Of a DNA stretch of 27,578 nt, positions 5,135-13,340 are shown piece after piece. The position numbers and the translations under genes were made by a program. The notes beneath the pieces were generated by a model. That model saw only the letters and a program-made list of their open reading frames with translations, ran no database searches and was not told where the DNA came from. Each line of letters starts with the position of its first letter. Positions within the stretch are counted from its first letter, which is position 1. Source of the stretch: a virus; the IMG/VR virus record IMGVR_UViG_3300006793_000209, positions 1 through 27,578 of that record, one strand, 5' to 3'.

Positions 5135-7366
5135 ATGGAGAATAGTAGAGAAACGTTACTTCTACAAATCACTGGTCAGTTAAATCATATGACCGCCGCT
5201 ATACCCAGAGGACCTAAATCTGCTTTTAGGAAAGTATTATTAGGAACAGATAATGTCCGAGGGTTAGCAGAATTAATCCTGGATCACACAATAAAGACAA
5301 TCTCTAAAGGAACTGGATTGACTTCTGCAGCTGAAGGACTTGCTATCGCAATGAACAAGATAACAACGTTTAATTTGAAAGCAGGCACTAATAGGAAAGT
5401 TAAATACGCTTTAATATCAGCTGGAGTAGAAGCTTTTGGCTCTTTAAAATCCTTAGGTTACATAAATAAAGTAACTGAAAGACAAGGGGTTATGAAATTA
5501 AATAAATTAGATTTTATAAATGAAGATAATTTATTATTTTATTACTTTAAAGAGCAATTAACAGTTTCAGAATTAGAGCTTCCTAAGGAAGAGTACACTT
5601 ATTGGACACATCCAAGAAAAGATGGACGAACAATTGTTAAAAAGATGCCTAAATCTTTAGCTTCTCAGTATACACATACTAAGATGCCTAATGTTTACGC
5701 AGCTTTAAATGCTTATGGTAGCACTAAATTCAAAGTGAATGAAGAGCTATTATCGATATTAAAGGTAATGGATGAAGATAATCACGCATTTATTCCTGAG
5801 ATAATTGAGTCTGAAAAAGTATCTAATGCTTTATACTCATTAATGAAATTTAGAAGGATTTCAGAATTTGTGGGTGAACAAGCAAAGAAATGGTATTTAG
5901 CAAATGTAAGTCAGCAGTTAATGAAGAAAGGTTTAACAACTGTACAAATAGATGGAAGAAGTAAAAAGTATAGTAAAAGAAAAGCCTCAGGTTGGTTCAA
6001 AGAGAAAACAAGCGAGCCCCTGGATTTTGTTAGAGCTTCGTCAAAGAGATATGAATTTGACAAAGTGAATTTCATGGCACAAAGAATGTGTGGTAAAACT
6101 TTTCACTATGATTTTCAATTAGACAGTAGGGGACGTATGTATCCTATTGTTAATTACTTCGAGCCAACAGGTTCTGATTTAGCTAAAAGTTTGTTAATGT
6201 TTAAAAATGGAGTACCTGTAAGTGAAAATGTTTTATATAATTTAGCCGTCCATACTGCAAATTGTATGGGTGAAGATAAATTAGCTATGGATGATAGAGT
6301 ATTATTTGTATGGGTTCATATGGAAGAAATTCTAGAGGCTGCTGAAGATTTAGTAAATTCAGAATGGTTGAAACAATTTGAAGGCGAAAAGAAGTCTAAG
6401 TTTCAATTAATGGCAGCTGTATTAGAATGGAAGAAATACCATGAACAAATAGATAATTATGTTTGTTATTTGCCTATAGGTTTAGATGCAACTAACTCAG
6501 GACTTCAAGTATTATCGGCAGTGACCAGAGACATAATTGGAGCACAAGAGACTAATGTTATCAATCATCCCACTCAAGAAATTGGGGATGCTTATATGGT
6601 AATTGCTACTTCAGTGCTAGATAATGGATTTGCTTACAAAGGTTATGAAGATTTAGGTAATAAATCATGGCGGAAATTATGTAAGAGGCCAACTATGTCA
6701 TATTATTATGATGCAGGAAGAGAGTGTATTCAAGAACAAACTTATGATGATCGCAGAGACCATGGTGTTGATATATTATCAGAGATGACTTTTGATGACG
6801 CTACTTATGTAGGTACCGCGATTTATGATGGTGTGGAATCAGCATTTCCGAGACAAACCCAAGCTAAAGAAGCATTAAAGTTAGGAGTCGAATCGGCATT
6901 AAGAAATAATGGTGGTAAAGCTTTAGTAACTTGGAAAACTGCCTCGGGATTTACTGCATTTCAAGACTATTCAAGAGTTGAGACAGGCCACGTTAAATGC
7001 ATGTTTGCTGGAAAGCGAGTGCAGTTATCATTTCAGCTGTTTATAGATAAACCAATGATGAGCGATCATACCAAGGGAATAAGTGCTAACTTTGTGCATT
7101 CGCAAGATGCAGCATTGTTAACATTAACTATAGCTAATTTAGCTGAGAAAGGCATTGAGTCATTTATGATGATTCACGATCAATTCTCTGTTAATGCGGA
7201 AGAAACGTCTTTGTTATTAGAAACATTTAAAGAGACGTTTATTGAAATCTTTGAGAAGGACCAATTAGGTGATGCACTCGAAGCATTTGGGTTAGAAAAT
7301 AATCCCGTGAGTTATGGTGATCTAGATATACAAGATGTGACGGAAGCTAAATATATAATCTCGTAA
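5135..7366 (+). CDS. T7-like single-subunit DNA-directed RNA polymerase
   Basis: This 743-residue polymerase (T7: 883) carries the full catalytic set: the DxxGR motif DSRGR at 330-334, motif A with catalytic D451 in IGLDATNSG, motif B with R513, K517 and Y525 (spacing as T7 R627, K631, Y639), and motif C HSQDA (655-659) with D658, followed by IHDQF with H681 and D682. It would transcribe phage genes from its own promoters. It lacks part of the T7 N-terminal region, so promoter recognition and release differ in detail. Position 526 is Asp where T7 has Gly640. The ATG directly follows the clpX stop, with AAGGAGG inside the clpX end, so the two proteins are coupled. Confidence 0.96.
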   Translation: MENSRETLLLQITGQLNHMTAAIPRGPKSAFRKVLLGTDNVRGLAELILDHTIKTISKGTGLTSAAEGLAIAMNKITTFNLKAGTNRKVKYALISAGVEAFGSLKSLGYINKVTERQGVMKLNKLDFINEDNLLFYYFKEQLTVSELELPKEEYTYWTHPRKDGRTIVKKMPKSLASQYTHTKMPNVYAALNAYGSTKFKVNEELLSILKVMDEDNHAFIPEIIESEKVSNALYSLMKFRRISEFVGEQAKKWYLANVSQQLMKKGLTTVQIDGRSKKYSKRKASGWFKEKTSEPLDFVRASSKRYEFDKVNFMAQRMCGKTFHYDFQLDSRGRMYPIVNYFEPTGSDLAKSLLMFKNGVPVSENVLYNLAVHTANCMGEDKLAMDDRVLFVWVHMEEILEAAEDLVNSEWLKQFEGEKKSKFQLMAAVLEWKKYHEQIDNYVCYLPIGLDATNSGLQVLSAVTRDIIGAQETNVINHPTQEIGDAYMVIATSVLDNGFAYKGYEDLGNKSWRKLCKRPTMSYYYDAGRECIQEQTYDDRRDHGVDILSEMTFDDATYVGTAIYDGVESAFPRQTQAKEALKLGVESALRNNGGKALVTWKTASGFTAFQDYSRVETGHVKCMFAGKRVQLSFQLFIDKPMMSDHTKGISANFVHSQDAALLTLTIANLAEKGIESFMMIHDQFSVNAEETSLLLETFKETFIEIFEKDQLGDALEAFGLENNPVSYGDLDIQDVTEAKYIIS

Positions 7367-7380
7367 GAGGTTAGGCTTCC
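7342..7380 (+). promoter_or_regulatory. Hairpin across the end of the RNA polymerase gene
   Basis: GGAAGCTAA (7342-7350) pairs with TTAGGCTTCC (7371-7380) apart from one bulged base, with an inner CTC-GTAA-GAG hairpin. It spans the stop codon and has no T-run behind it, so it is not a classical terminator. It could be an RNA processing or stability element between the polymerase gene and the downstream genes. Confidence 0.45.
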
Positions 7381-7408
7381 GCACATATAATTAATAAGGA
7401 GTAAGATA

Positions 7409-7594
7409 ATGGCAAGCGAATTTGAGGAGTTATGCGAGATTTATGGACTCAGTACAGGCGACCCAGAAGCTATTGATAAGTTAATATTTCTAATCAATAG
7501 ATCAGATGATTCAGAAGATGAAGAGTTCTATAACGATCAAGGATTCTTTGTTGATGAAGATCTTTTACCCGATGATGATGAGCCAGATGGCTAG
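7409..7594 (+). CDS. Very acidic small protein (61 aa)
   Basis: This 61-residue protein is dominated by Asp and Glu, with an acidic C-terminus (DSEDEEFYND and DEDLLPDDDEPDG). The ATG follows AATAAGGAGTAAGATA. Promoter P3 begins directly after its stop codon. Such charge suggests a DNA-mimic or a protein that binds a basic surface such as a polymerase or nucleoid protein, but this is inference from composition only. No family is recognised. Confidence 0.65.
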   Translation: MASEFEELCEIYGLSTGDPEAIDKLIFLINRSDDSEDEEFYNDQGFFVDEDLLPDDDEPDG

Positions 7595-7618
7595 TTACGC
7601 GGTTGTATAGTATATATT
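7595..7618 (+). promoter_or_regulatory. Candidate phage RNA polymerase promoter P3
   Basis: TTACGCGGTTGTATAG followed by TATATATT shares TTAYGCGGNYGTATAG with the sites at 446 and 1357, and like the one at 1357 it starts right after a stop codon. Transcription would start at about G7610, upstream of the ribosome site for the GIY-YIG gene. It is the least similar of the three. Confidence 0.5.
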
Positions 7619-7633
7619 AAAAATAGGAGATAT

Positions 7634-8161
7634 ATGAATACATGCACAAGTTGTAAAGTAGACCTTGTTGAAGGAACTAATTGGTCAACTAAGGGCAAGC
7701 ATAAGTTCTGTAGAACATGTTTTAAAGAAAAATACAATAAGAAGCGAATGTTCTTGAATGGAAAGTATGTTCCCATTTCAAGTAAGATTCATAAACCAGG
7801 AATATTTAAATCATTAGATGACGCATGGTCACATGTTGAATTAGATAATAAAGATGTTTCAGGAGAAATTTACATTATGACTAATAAGTCTTTTAAATAT
7901 TGGGTTAAGGTAGGTATGAGTATTAATGCTGAAGATAGATTAAGCAAATACCAAACTGGTGACCCGTATAGGTCTTATAAGATATATAGTAAATTTCATA
8001 CAGAAGATAGACATGAAACTGAGGGACAAATTCATCAAATTCTAGAAGCAAAGTACCACCGCAAGAATGAGTGGTTTAAGGCTGCGCCAAAAGAAGTTGA
8101 TGGGATTATTTCTCAATACTTTGGAGAAAAATATGAAGAAAGAAATGAAAGCACTAATTGA
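7634..8161 (+). CDS. GIY-YIG (T5orf172-type) nuclease-like protein with zinc knuckle
   Basis: The 175-residue protein has an N-terminal CTSC (4-7) and FCRTCF (about 30-35) pair, a likely zinc knuckle. A domain from about residue 75 onward reads GEIYIMTN, then VKVGMS, AEDRLSKYQTGDPY, ETEGQIHQILEAKYH and NEWFK. That pattern is the T5orf172/MUG113 branch of the GIY-YIG superfamily, where the G-x-[IV]-Y-I strand, the second glycine strand, the Arg helix and the Glu helix form the nuclease site. Related phage proteins are often mobile endonucleases or of unknown role. The ATG follows AGGAGATAT. Its last 29 bases overlap the exonuclease gene. Homing or DNA-processing activity is inferred, not shown. 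Confidence 0.65.
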   Translation: MNTCTSCKVDLVEGTNWSTKGKHKFCRTCFKEKYNKKRMFLNGKYVPISSKIHKPGIFKSLDDAWSHVELDNKDVSGEIYIMTNKSFKYWVKVGMSINAEDRLSKYQTGDPYRSYKIYSKFHTEDRHETEGQIHQILEAKYHRKNEWFKAAPKEVDGIISQYFGEKYEERNESTN

Positions 8162-9005
8162 CGGAGACGTATTAGTATATTGGGCAGCAAATTGGGCTCA
8201 GACTAATTATTTCGATGTAATAAATAGTGAAGGTAAAGTGCTAGATTCAAGAGAGAGTAAGAGATTTGCTCAAGACTCAGCTAACGACTTAATGGACTTC
8301 TCAATGGGCGAACATGGCGGTGAGGAGTTAACGGTTGAGGCTGGAGATATCCGCTTAACTAAGTGGATTTCTTGCCAAGAGTTTATTGATAACTTTATTG
8401 CGAAGATAGTACGAGACGCAAAATGTGGAGATTTCGAGATCCACCTATCAGGACCTACTAACTTTAGAAAGGATATTGGTGTAACCAAACCTTATAAAGG
8501 TAACAGATCTTCTGAGAAACCATACTATTATCATAAAGTAAGAAATTATTTAATTGATAATTATGATGTTATTATTGCAATAAATGAGGAAGCTGATGAT
8601 ACATTAGCAATCACTCAAAGCAAAGATCCTGATGGTACAGTAATATGTACTGTGGATAAAGACCTTTGGATGGTTCCTGGCAATAAATACAACTTTAGAA
8701 AAGAAGAAGCAAGTTATGTAACAGAGTACGATGGAATGAGAAGTATGCAATTTCAAATGCTGACTGGGGACCACGTGGATAATATCCAAGGTGTTCCTAA
8801 AATAGGAAAGGTGTCGGCTGAGAAATTATTAGCAGCTAATCCTGATATCGATGACGCTTGGGTTGCAATTGCTGAAGCTTACAAGAAAGCCTATGGAGAA
8901 TTTCACAAGTGTGTGATGGTTGAAATGGGAAGATTACTTTGGATGCGCAGAGTAGAAAATGAAATGTGGAGTTTACCACGAATATTAAGAAAAGGAGAAA
9001 TATAA
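8133..9005 (+). CDS. 5'-3' exonuclease (T7 gp6-like, FEN family)
   Basis: The FEN-type acidic motifs are visible in order: ALIDGDVLVYW near the N-terminus, NEEADDTLAI with the EADD cluster, CTVDKDLWMVPG, and TGDHVDNIQGVPKIG, the last being the helix-hairpin-helix-like DNA-binding region with metal-binding Asp residues. The protein removes RNA primers and degrades host DNA in T7. With the start at 8133 it has 290 residues, close to T7 gp6 (300). That ATG has GGAG six bases upstream. An in-frame upstream extension to 8067 would lack an ATG with a ribosome site and would overlap the GIY-YIG gene by almost 100 bases, so I reject it. The SSB gene follows after one base. Confidence 0.92.
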   Translation: MKKEMKALIDGDVLVYWAANWAQTNYFDVINSEGKVLDSRESKRFAQDSANDLMDFSMGEHGGEELTVEAGDIRLTKWISCQEFIDNFIAKIVRDAKCGDFEIHLSGPTNFRKDIGVTKPYKGNRSSEKPYYYHKVRNYLIDNYDVIIAINEEADDTLAITQSKDPDGTVICTVDKDLWMVPGNKYNFRKEEASYVTEYDGMRSMQFQMLTGDHVDNIQGVPKIGKVSAEKLLAANPDIDDAWVAIAEAYKKAYGEFHKCVMVEMGRLLWMRRVENEMWSLPRILRKGEI

Positions 9006-9557
9006 ATGGCAAATTTATTAGAAAATGTTGAACTAAGCTGGTGCTTTCTAGACCCTAAGAACCCTCAATTAAACTTTGAGAAGAAACAGTGGTCCGCAAC
9101 AGCTAATGTCGATAAGAAAACTGCTGAAGGATTTAAGAAGAAAGGCTTAATTCGTTCTTTGCGTCCCGTTGAGGATGCAGATGGCAAAGAAACTGGTCAG
9201 TATAAGCTGACTTTCAAGGCTAATGCAGTTACTGCTGGTGGAAAAGAGCTTAAAGCTCCAGGAGTATTTACTAAAGATGCAGGCGGAATGATTGTACCTT
9301 TAACCGGTGTAACAGTTGGTAATGGTTCTAAAGGAACTATTTCTTATGATACATACGATTGGAAGTACAATGGGACTACGGGAACTTCTATGTCACTTAA
9401 GAATGTATTAGTTAGTGAATTAATACCTTATGAAGCGGATATCCCTCCTGGATCAGAGTTTGGAACAATTGAAAAAGGTGCAGAGTTTGTTGAAGCCTCA
9501 CCATTCAAAGATGATTCAGAATTAGATCTTGACATTGATGCAGACGATGAGTTTTAA
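9006..9557 (+). CDS. Single-stranded DNA-binding protein (T7 gp2.5-like)
   Basis: This 183-residue protein (T7 gp2.5: 232) lies between the exonuclease and the primase-helicase. It contains a beta-rich core (about residues 5-145) and an acidic C-terminal tail, DDSELDLDIDADDEF, ending in Phe. The acidic tail with a terminal aromatic residue is the signature by which gp2.5 contacts DNA polymerase and helicase. It would coat single-stranded DNA and coordinate the replisome. The ATG follows AAAGGAGAAATATAA, which includes the exonuclease stop. Confidence 0.85.
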   Translation: MANLLENVELSWCFLDPKNPQLNFEKKQWSATANVDKKTAEGFKKKGLIRSLRPVEDADGKETGQYKLTFKANAVTAGGKELKAPGVFTKDAGGMIVPLTGVTVGNGSKGTISYDTYDWKYNGTTGTSMSLKNVLVSELIPYEADIPPGSEFGTIEKGAEFVEASPFKDDSELDLDIDADDEF

Positions 9558-9570
9558 GTAAGAACCCCTC

Positions 9571-9598
9571 AGTAGCTTTCTTGGAGGAGAGAGCTACT
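9571..9598 (+). promoter_or_regulatory. Hairpin abutting hammerhead copy 3
   Basis: AGTAGCT (9571-9577) and AGCTACT (9592-9598) form a perfect 7-bp stem with a 14-base loop that contains GGAGGAGAG. It ends immediately before the conserved C9599 of the ribozyme. There is no T-run, so it is not a terminator. It could support the ribozyme fold or protect the 3' end of the SSB message. Confidence 0.5.
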
Positions 9599-9660
9599 CG
9601 AAACACCAGTTAATTCTGGTGTCATATATCACGGTTGAAGATATATCTGATGAGATAACC
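9599..9660 (+). ncRNA. Type II hammerhead self-cleaving ribozyme (copy 3)
   Basis: C9599-GAAA(9600-9603) is followed by stem III CACCAG(9604-9609)/CTGGTG(9616-9621), UC with predicted cleavage after C9623, stem I ATATATC(9624-9630)/GATATAT(9640-9646), and the core CTGATGA at 9647-9653. Loop I is again nine bases ending in GAA and contains GGTT (9633-9636), complementary to AACC (9657-9660) behind the core. All three copies keep the invariant bases and the loop I pseudoknot with different sequences. It would cut the transcript between SSB and primase-helicase, leaving stem I as the 5' hairpin of the helicase message. Confidence 0.9.
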
Positions 9661-9669
9661 AAAATGAAC

Positions 9670-9687
9670 TATATATATATATATATA
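9670..9687 (+). repeat. (TA)9 simple repeat
   Basis: Nine TA units lie between ribozyme 3 and the Shine-Dalgarno AAAGGAG of the primase-helicase gene. It keeps the ribosome site in unstructured AT-rich RNA. Such a repeat could vary in length between isolates. Confidence 0.9.
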
Positions 9688-9700
9688 AAAGGAGACATAT

Positions 9701-11401
9701 ATGAAACAACAAGAAGGTGTATTCGTAAGACATGAAGCTTGTTCAGCTTGTGGTTCACAAGACAATCGAGCAGTCTATGATAATGGTGAAGGTAAATATA
9801 CCTATTATTGTTTTGGCTGTGAAGACTCAGGTTTTATTAAAAATGACGCTCCTCCTGCTAGTAATTTTAGGAAGAGTAAACATTACGAAGGAAGTGAATT
9901 TATGAATACAAGAGAGACAGTACAAGAAGTAAATAGCTTCCCAGTAAGAGGCTTTAAAGAAAGAAGAATTAAGAAAGCAATAGCTGAACTTTATGGTGTT
10001 AAAGTTGGTTACAATGAAACAGATGGTAAAACTATCCAATTTCATTATTATCCAATTACTAATAAAGGCAGAGTTGTTGGTTTTGAAAAAAGAGAAGTAG
10101 CAAATAAGAAGTTTACAGCTATTGGTTCAGTTAAAAATAGTGATGAGTTATTCGGTCAATCCAAGTTTCCACCAGGAAGCGCCAAGAAGATTGTAGTAAC
10201 CGAGGGGGCTTTGGATGCTATGTCTGTTCAACAGTTGTATCAAAGTAAACAACAAGAATGGCCAGTAGTATCTGTTATTAATGGAGCTGGAAATGCAAGG
10301 AAACAAATTCAAGCTAACTTAGAATATCTAAATAGTTTTAATGAAGTTGTATTTATGTTTGATGCAGATGAGCAAGGGTACGATGGGGCTAAGGCTTGTG
10401 CTAAGATTGTTCGTACAGGTAAAGCTAAAATCGCGCTGCTCGGCAGACACGGTAAAGACGCTAACGACTATTTGAAAGCTGACAAACTGTATGAGCTAGA
10501 GAAAGCTATTTGGAATGCTGAAGACTATTCCCCAGCTGGAATTGTAAACTCCGCCGATACATGGAGTTTATTTCACGAAGACAGGAGAGAAGATTCTGTT
10601 TTATATCCAGATTGTTTTGGTGAAGTTAATAAAATGACTTACGGTAGAAGAACTGGTGAATTAACAATATTTACAGCTGGTACAGGAAGTGGTAAATCTT
10701 CATTTGTTAGAGAAGATATCTATCATATTCTTCAGACAACTGATATCCAAGTAGGTATAGTGTCTTTAGAAGAGTCTATTAGAGAAACGCTAGATGGGCT
10801 TATTGGATTGCACTTAAATAAGAGAATAACTTTACCTGATGTTGAATTCGATCGTGAAGGAAATGAAGGAAGAGATGCTTGGGAAGCTGTAGCCGGCGAT
10901 GGCAGATTAACTATGCTTGACCATCAAGGTTCGGTTAGCGACAACTCATTAATGGAAAAAATTGAGTTTATGGCTGCTAGTGGTTGTAAGTTTATATATT
11001 TAGACCATATAACCTTAGCTGTAAGCGAAGTTGATGGAAGTGTCAATGAATCTATGGATAAATTGATGTCTGATTTATTAAAGTGTTGTAAGAAATTTGA
11101 TGTTTGGATTGGTGTAGTTTCCCACTTAAGAAAGACTGGTGGAGGAGCTAAAACTTTTGAAGAAGGTGCCAATATAACTGAAGATGCACTGAAAGGATCA
11201 GGTTCACTTAAGCAAATTGCTTTTCAAATTATTGGATTTAGCAGAAATAAATATGAAGAAGATGAGTTTGAGAGACAACGAGTCAAGATCAGTGTACTTA
11301 AGAATCGCTTTACAGGATTTACAGGTCCAGCTGGTCATGCAAGGTTTGATAGCGATACAGGTAGATTAACTAATGTGCCGGTAGAGTTTTCACAATTATA
11401 A
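9701..11401 (+). CDS. Primase-helicase (T7 gp4-like)
   Basis: The 566-residue length equals T7 gp4A. The zinc-binding domain has C14, C17, C37 and C40. The TOPRIM primase domain shows VVTEGALDAMS (conserved Glu) and VFMFDADEQG (conserved DxD-type acidic pair). The RecA-like helicase has Walker A GTGSGKSS, the following VSLEES element, Walker B FIYLDH and GVVSHLRK. It makes RNA primers and unwinds DNA 5'-3' as a ring at the fork. The ATG follows AAAGGAGACATAT, downstream of ribozyme 3. The DNA polymerase gene follows after 16 bases. Confidence 0.96.
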   Translation: MKQQEGVFVRHEACSACGSQDNRAVYDNGEGKYTYYCFGCEDSGFIKNDAPPASNFRKSKHYEGSEFMNTRETVQEVNSFPVRGFKERRIKKAIAELYGVKVGYNETDGKTIQFHYYPITNKGRVVGFEKREVANKKFTAIGSVKNSDELFGQSKFPPGSAKKIVVTEGALDAMSVQQLYQSKQQEWPVVSVINGAGNARKQIQANLEYLNSFNEVVFMFDADEQGYDGAKACAKIVRTGKAKIALLGRHGKDANDYLKADKLYELEKAIWNAEDYSPAGIVNSADTWSLFHEDRREDSVLYPDCFGEVNKMTYGRRTGELTIFTAGTGSGKSSFVREDIYHILQTTDIQVGIVSLEESIRETLDGLIGLHLNKRITLPDVEFDREGNEGRDAWEAVAGDGRLTMLDHQGSVSDNSLMEKIEFMAASGCKFIYLDHITLAVSEVDGSVNESMDKLMSDLLKCCKKFDVWIGVVSHLRKTGGGAKTFEEGANITEDALKGSGSLKQIAFQIIGFSRNKYEEDEFERQRVKISVLKNRFTGFTGPAGHARFDSDTGRLTNVPVEFSQL

Positions 11402-11417
11402 ATATAAGGAGATACAT

Positions 11418-13340
11418 ATGAATGAGAAATTAGTGGTGGACATTGAGGCCGATGGCTTCCAAAATGATGTCACTAAACTTTGGTGTATCAGTGTCTTCAA
11501 CATTGAAACCAAAGAAAAAGAAACATTCACAGACTATAATGACGATTATAGAAGTATTGACGAAGGATTAAAGTTATTATCTACTGCTAAACAGATTATA
11601 GGCCATAACTTTATTGCATACGATATGGTGGTATTAGAAAAGTTATATGACTTTAAAACTAGTGCCACAATCGTAGATACATTCCTAATGAGTCAATTAC
11701 TAAACTTTAATCGTCAGTTAGGACGTGTAAAAGGTAGACACAATCTAGCTCAATGGGGAGAAGCTTTAGGAGTTCCTAAACCTACCCAAGAACAATGGAC
11801 AGTGTATGAAGATGCTATGCTGAATAGATGTGAAATTGATGTACAAATAAATGTTCGTGTCTATATACAACTGATGAAAGAATTTAAGATGTCAGGTATT
11901 CCTAAGTCAGTTATTCAACGTGAGTTTGCAATTGCTAAGATTAGTGCGCAACAAGTGAAGAATGGCTGGCTTATAAATGAAAGACTCGCATTAAGACATA
12001 TTGATTTTCTAAAGCGTGAGATAGAAACTCTTCGACAAAAGATTGAGCCACTTATGCCAAAGATTGTCAAATGTCCAGATGTATGGGTCAGTAACCAGGA
12101 ATGCAATGAGATCTTAGGGACTACTGGTATTAAATATGACGCTGAGTTAAAAGAAGGCCAACGCTTAAAGAAGCCTATACTGCCAAGATATACTAAAGCA
12201 GGTGAGCTGCATTCAGCACAAACTAAGTGGCTTGGTGAAGGAGTAAAGGTTTATGGAGCATATTGCAGAGTAGAATTTCATGATGCTAAGTTAACACAAC
12301 ATAGTGAAGTGAAAAAGTTGCTATTCAAGAATGGTTGGAAACCTACTGAGTGGAACACAAAACGAACCATTGAAGGGAGAATGATTAGAACTTCAGCTAA
12401 ATTAACGGAGGATTCTTATGGGTCTATTAAAGGGACTCTTGGAAAAGATATCGCTCTTCATGCTACATATCAACATCGTCTTAATACTCTTCAAAATCAG
12501 AAGGAAGAGACGAAAGGTTGGTTAGGCTCAAGACGAAAAGATGGCCGAATTGAGTGTGTGCCATTTACTTTAGGAACTGCGACTGGAAGAATGAGTCATA
12601 AGAACTTAGTAAATGTGCCAGGAGCTAAAGCGACATTTGGGAAAGAGATGCGAGAAATCTTCGTAGCTCCCCGCGATCGAGTTTTAGTTGGGTGCGATTT
12701 AGCATCTGCACAGTTAAGATTATTAGCTGCTGCTATGGGTGATAATAAATACTCAGAAACAGTTATAACTGGTAAGGAGGCTGATGGTACTGACGTACAT
12801 ACTGTTAACCAAAAAGCTGCTGGATTAAGAACTAGAGCGCAAGCTAAGACTTTTATTTATGCATTCTTGTTTGGTGCAGGTGATACTAAGATTGGATCTA
12901 TTGTTGGAGGTAAAGCTAAAGACGGAAAAGAGCTTAAGGCAAAATTCTTAAAGAGCTTTCCTGCATTGAGTAAGTTACAGTCTAAGCTAAGACTAGATTT
13001 TGAAAAATCTGGTGGTAAGACTATTACTGCTCAAGATGGTAGAAAGATCCAAGTTGACTCTCCGCATAAATTACTTAACTATTTGCTACAAGGCAATGAG
13101 GCTATTCTTGCAAAAGAGTGGGCAAATATATCTGCGAAGTTAATAGAAAAGAATAGTATTAATTGTAAATTACTAGCTATTATGCATGATGAACAAAACT
13201 TTGAATGCTCTGTTGAAGATGCGCCCAAACTAGCCACTGTGTTAGAGAAGGCTGCGACTATGGCGGGAGAGCAGTTAGGTTTTAATTGTAGAATGGATGG
13301 TACATCTAAAATAGGAGAAACTTGGTATGACATACACTAA
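11418..13340 (+). CDS. DNA polymerase, family A (T7 gp5-like) with 3'-5' exonuclease
   Basis: The 640-residue protein (T7: 704) has exonuclease motif I DIEADG (D8, E10), motif II GHNFIAYD and an exo III-like CEID. Polymerase motif A is GCDLASAQLRLLA, the O-helix is RAQAKTFIYAFLFGAG and motif C is MHDEQ. It ends SKIGETWYDIH, like the T7 GKMGPNWAICH end. At the Klenow F762 position it has Tyr, as T7 does, and Phe at the Y766 position. A region between TTGIKYD and GRMIRTS corresponds to the T7 thumb and thioredoxin-binding area but is shorter. It replicates the phage genome with the neighbouring helicase and SSB. The first part contains the 52-base repeat (codons 20-37). The ATG follows AAGGAGATACAT. 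Confidence 0.97.
   Translation: MNEKLVVDIEADGFQNDVTKLWCISVFNIETKEKETFTDYNDDYRSIDEGLKLLSTAKQIIGHNFIAYDMVVLEKLYDFKTSATIVDTFLMSQLLNFNRQLGRVKGRHNLAQWGEALGVPKPTQEQWTVYEDAMLNRCEIDVQINVRVYIQLMKEFKMSGIPKSVIQREFAIAKISAQQVKNGWLINERLALRHIDFLKREIETLRQKIEPLMPKIVKCPDVWVSNQECNEILGTTGIKYDAELKEGQRLKKPILPRYTKAGELHSAQTKWLGEGVKVYGAYCRVEFHDAKLTQHSEVKKLLFKNGWKPTEWNTKRTIEGRMIRTSAKLTEDSYGSIKGTLGKDIALHATYQHRLNTLQNQKEETKGWLGSRRKDGRIECVPFTLGTATGRMSHKNLVNVPGAKATFGKEMREIFVAPRDRVLVGCDLASAQLRLLAAAMGDNKYSETVITGKEADGTDVHTVNQKAAGLRTRAQAKTFIYAFLFGAGDTKIGSIVGGKAKDGKELKAKFLKSFPALSKLQSKLRLDFEKSGGKTITAQDGRKIQVDSPHKLLNYLLQGNEAILAKEWANISAKLIEKNSINCKLLAIMHDEQNFECSVEDAPKLATVLEKAATMAGEQLGFNCRMDGTSKIGETWYDIH
11476..11527 (+). repeat. 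52-base exact direct repeat, copy B (in DNA polymerase gene)
   Basis: This copy encodes part of the conserved exonuclease fold (strand LWCISVFNIETKEKETF), whose hydrophobic pattern resembles other family A polymerases. It is therefore probably the source, and the copy at 3429-3480 is the derivative. Both copies are on the + strand, about 8 kb apart. Confidence 0.97.

Noticed and set aside
8067-8132. Upstream extension of the exonuclease gene
   Set aside because: No ATG with a ribosome site; the ATG at 8133 has GGAG at good spacing and gives a normal N-terminus for the family.
9670-9687. (TA)9 run as a phase-variation or origin element
   Set aside because: A short AT repeat in an AT-rich genome, without neighbouring iterons or promoter spacing; listed as a simple repeat only.
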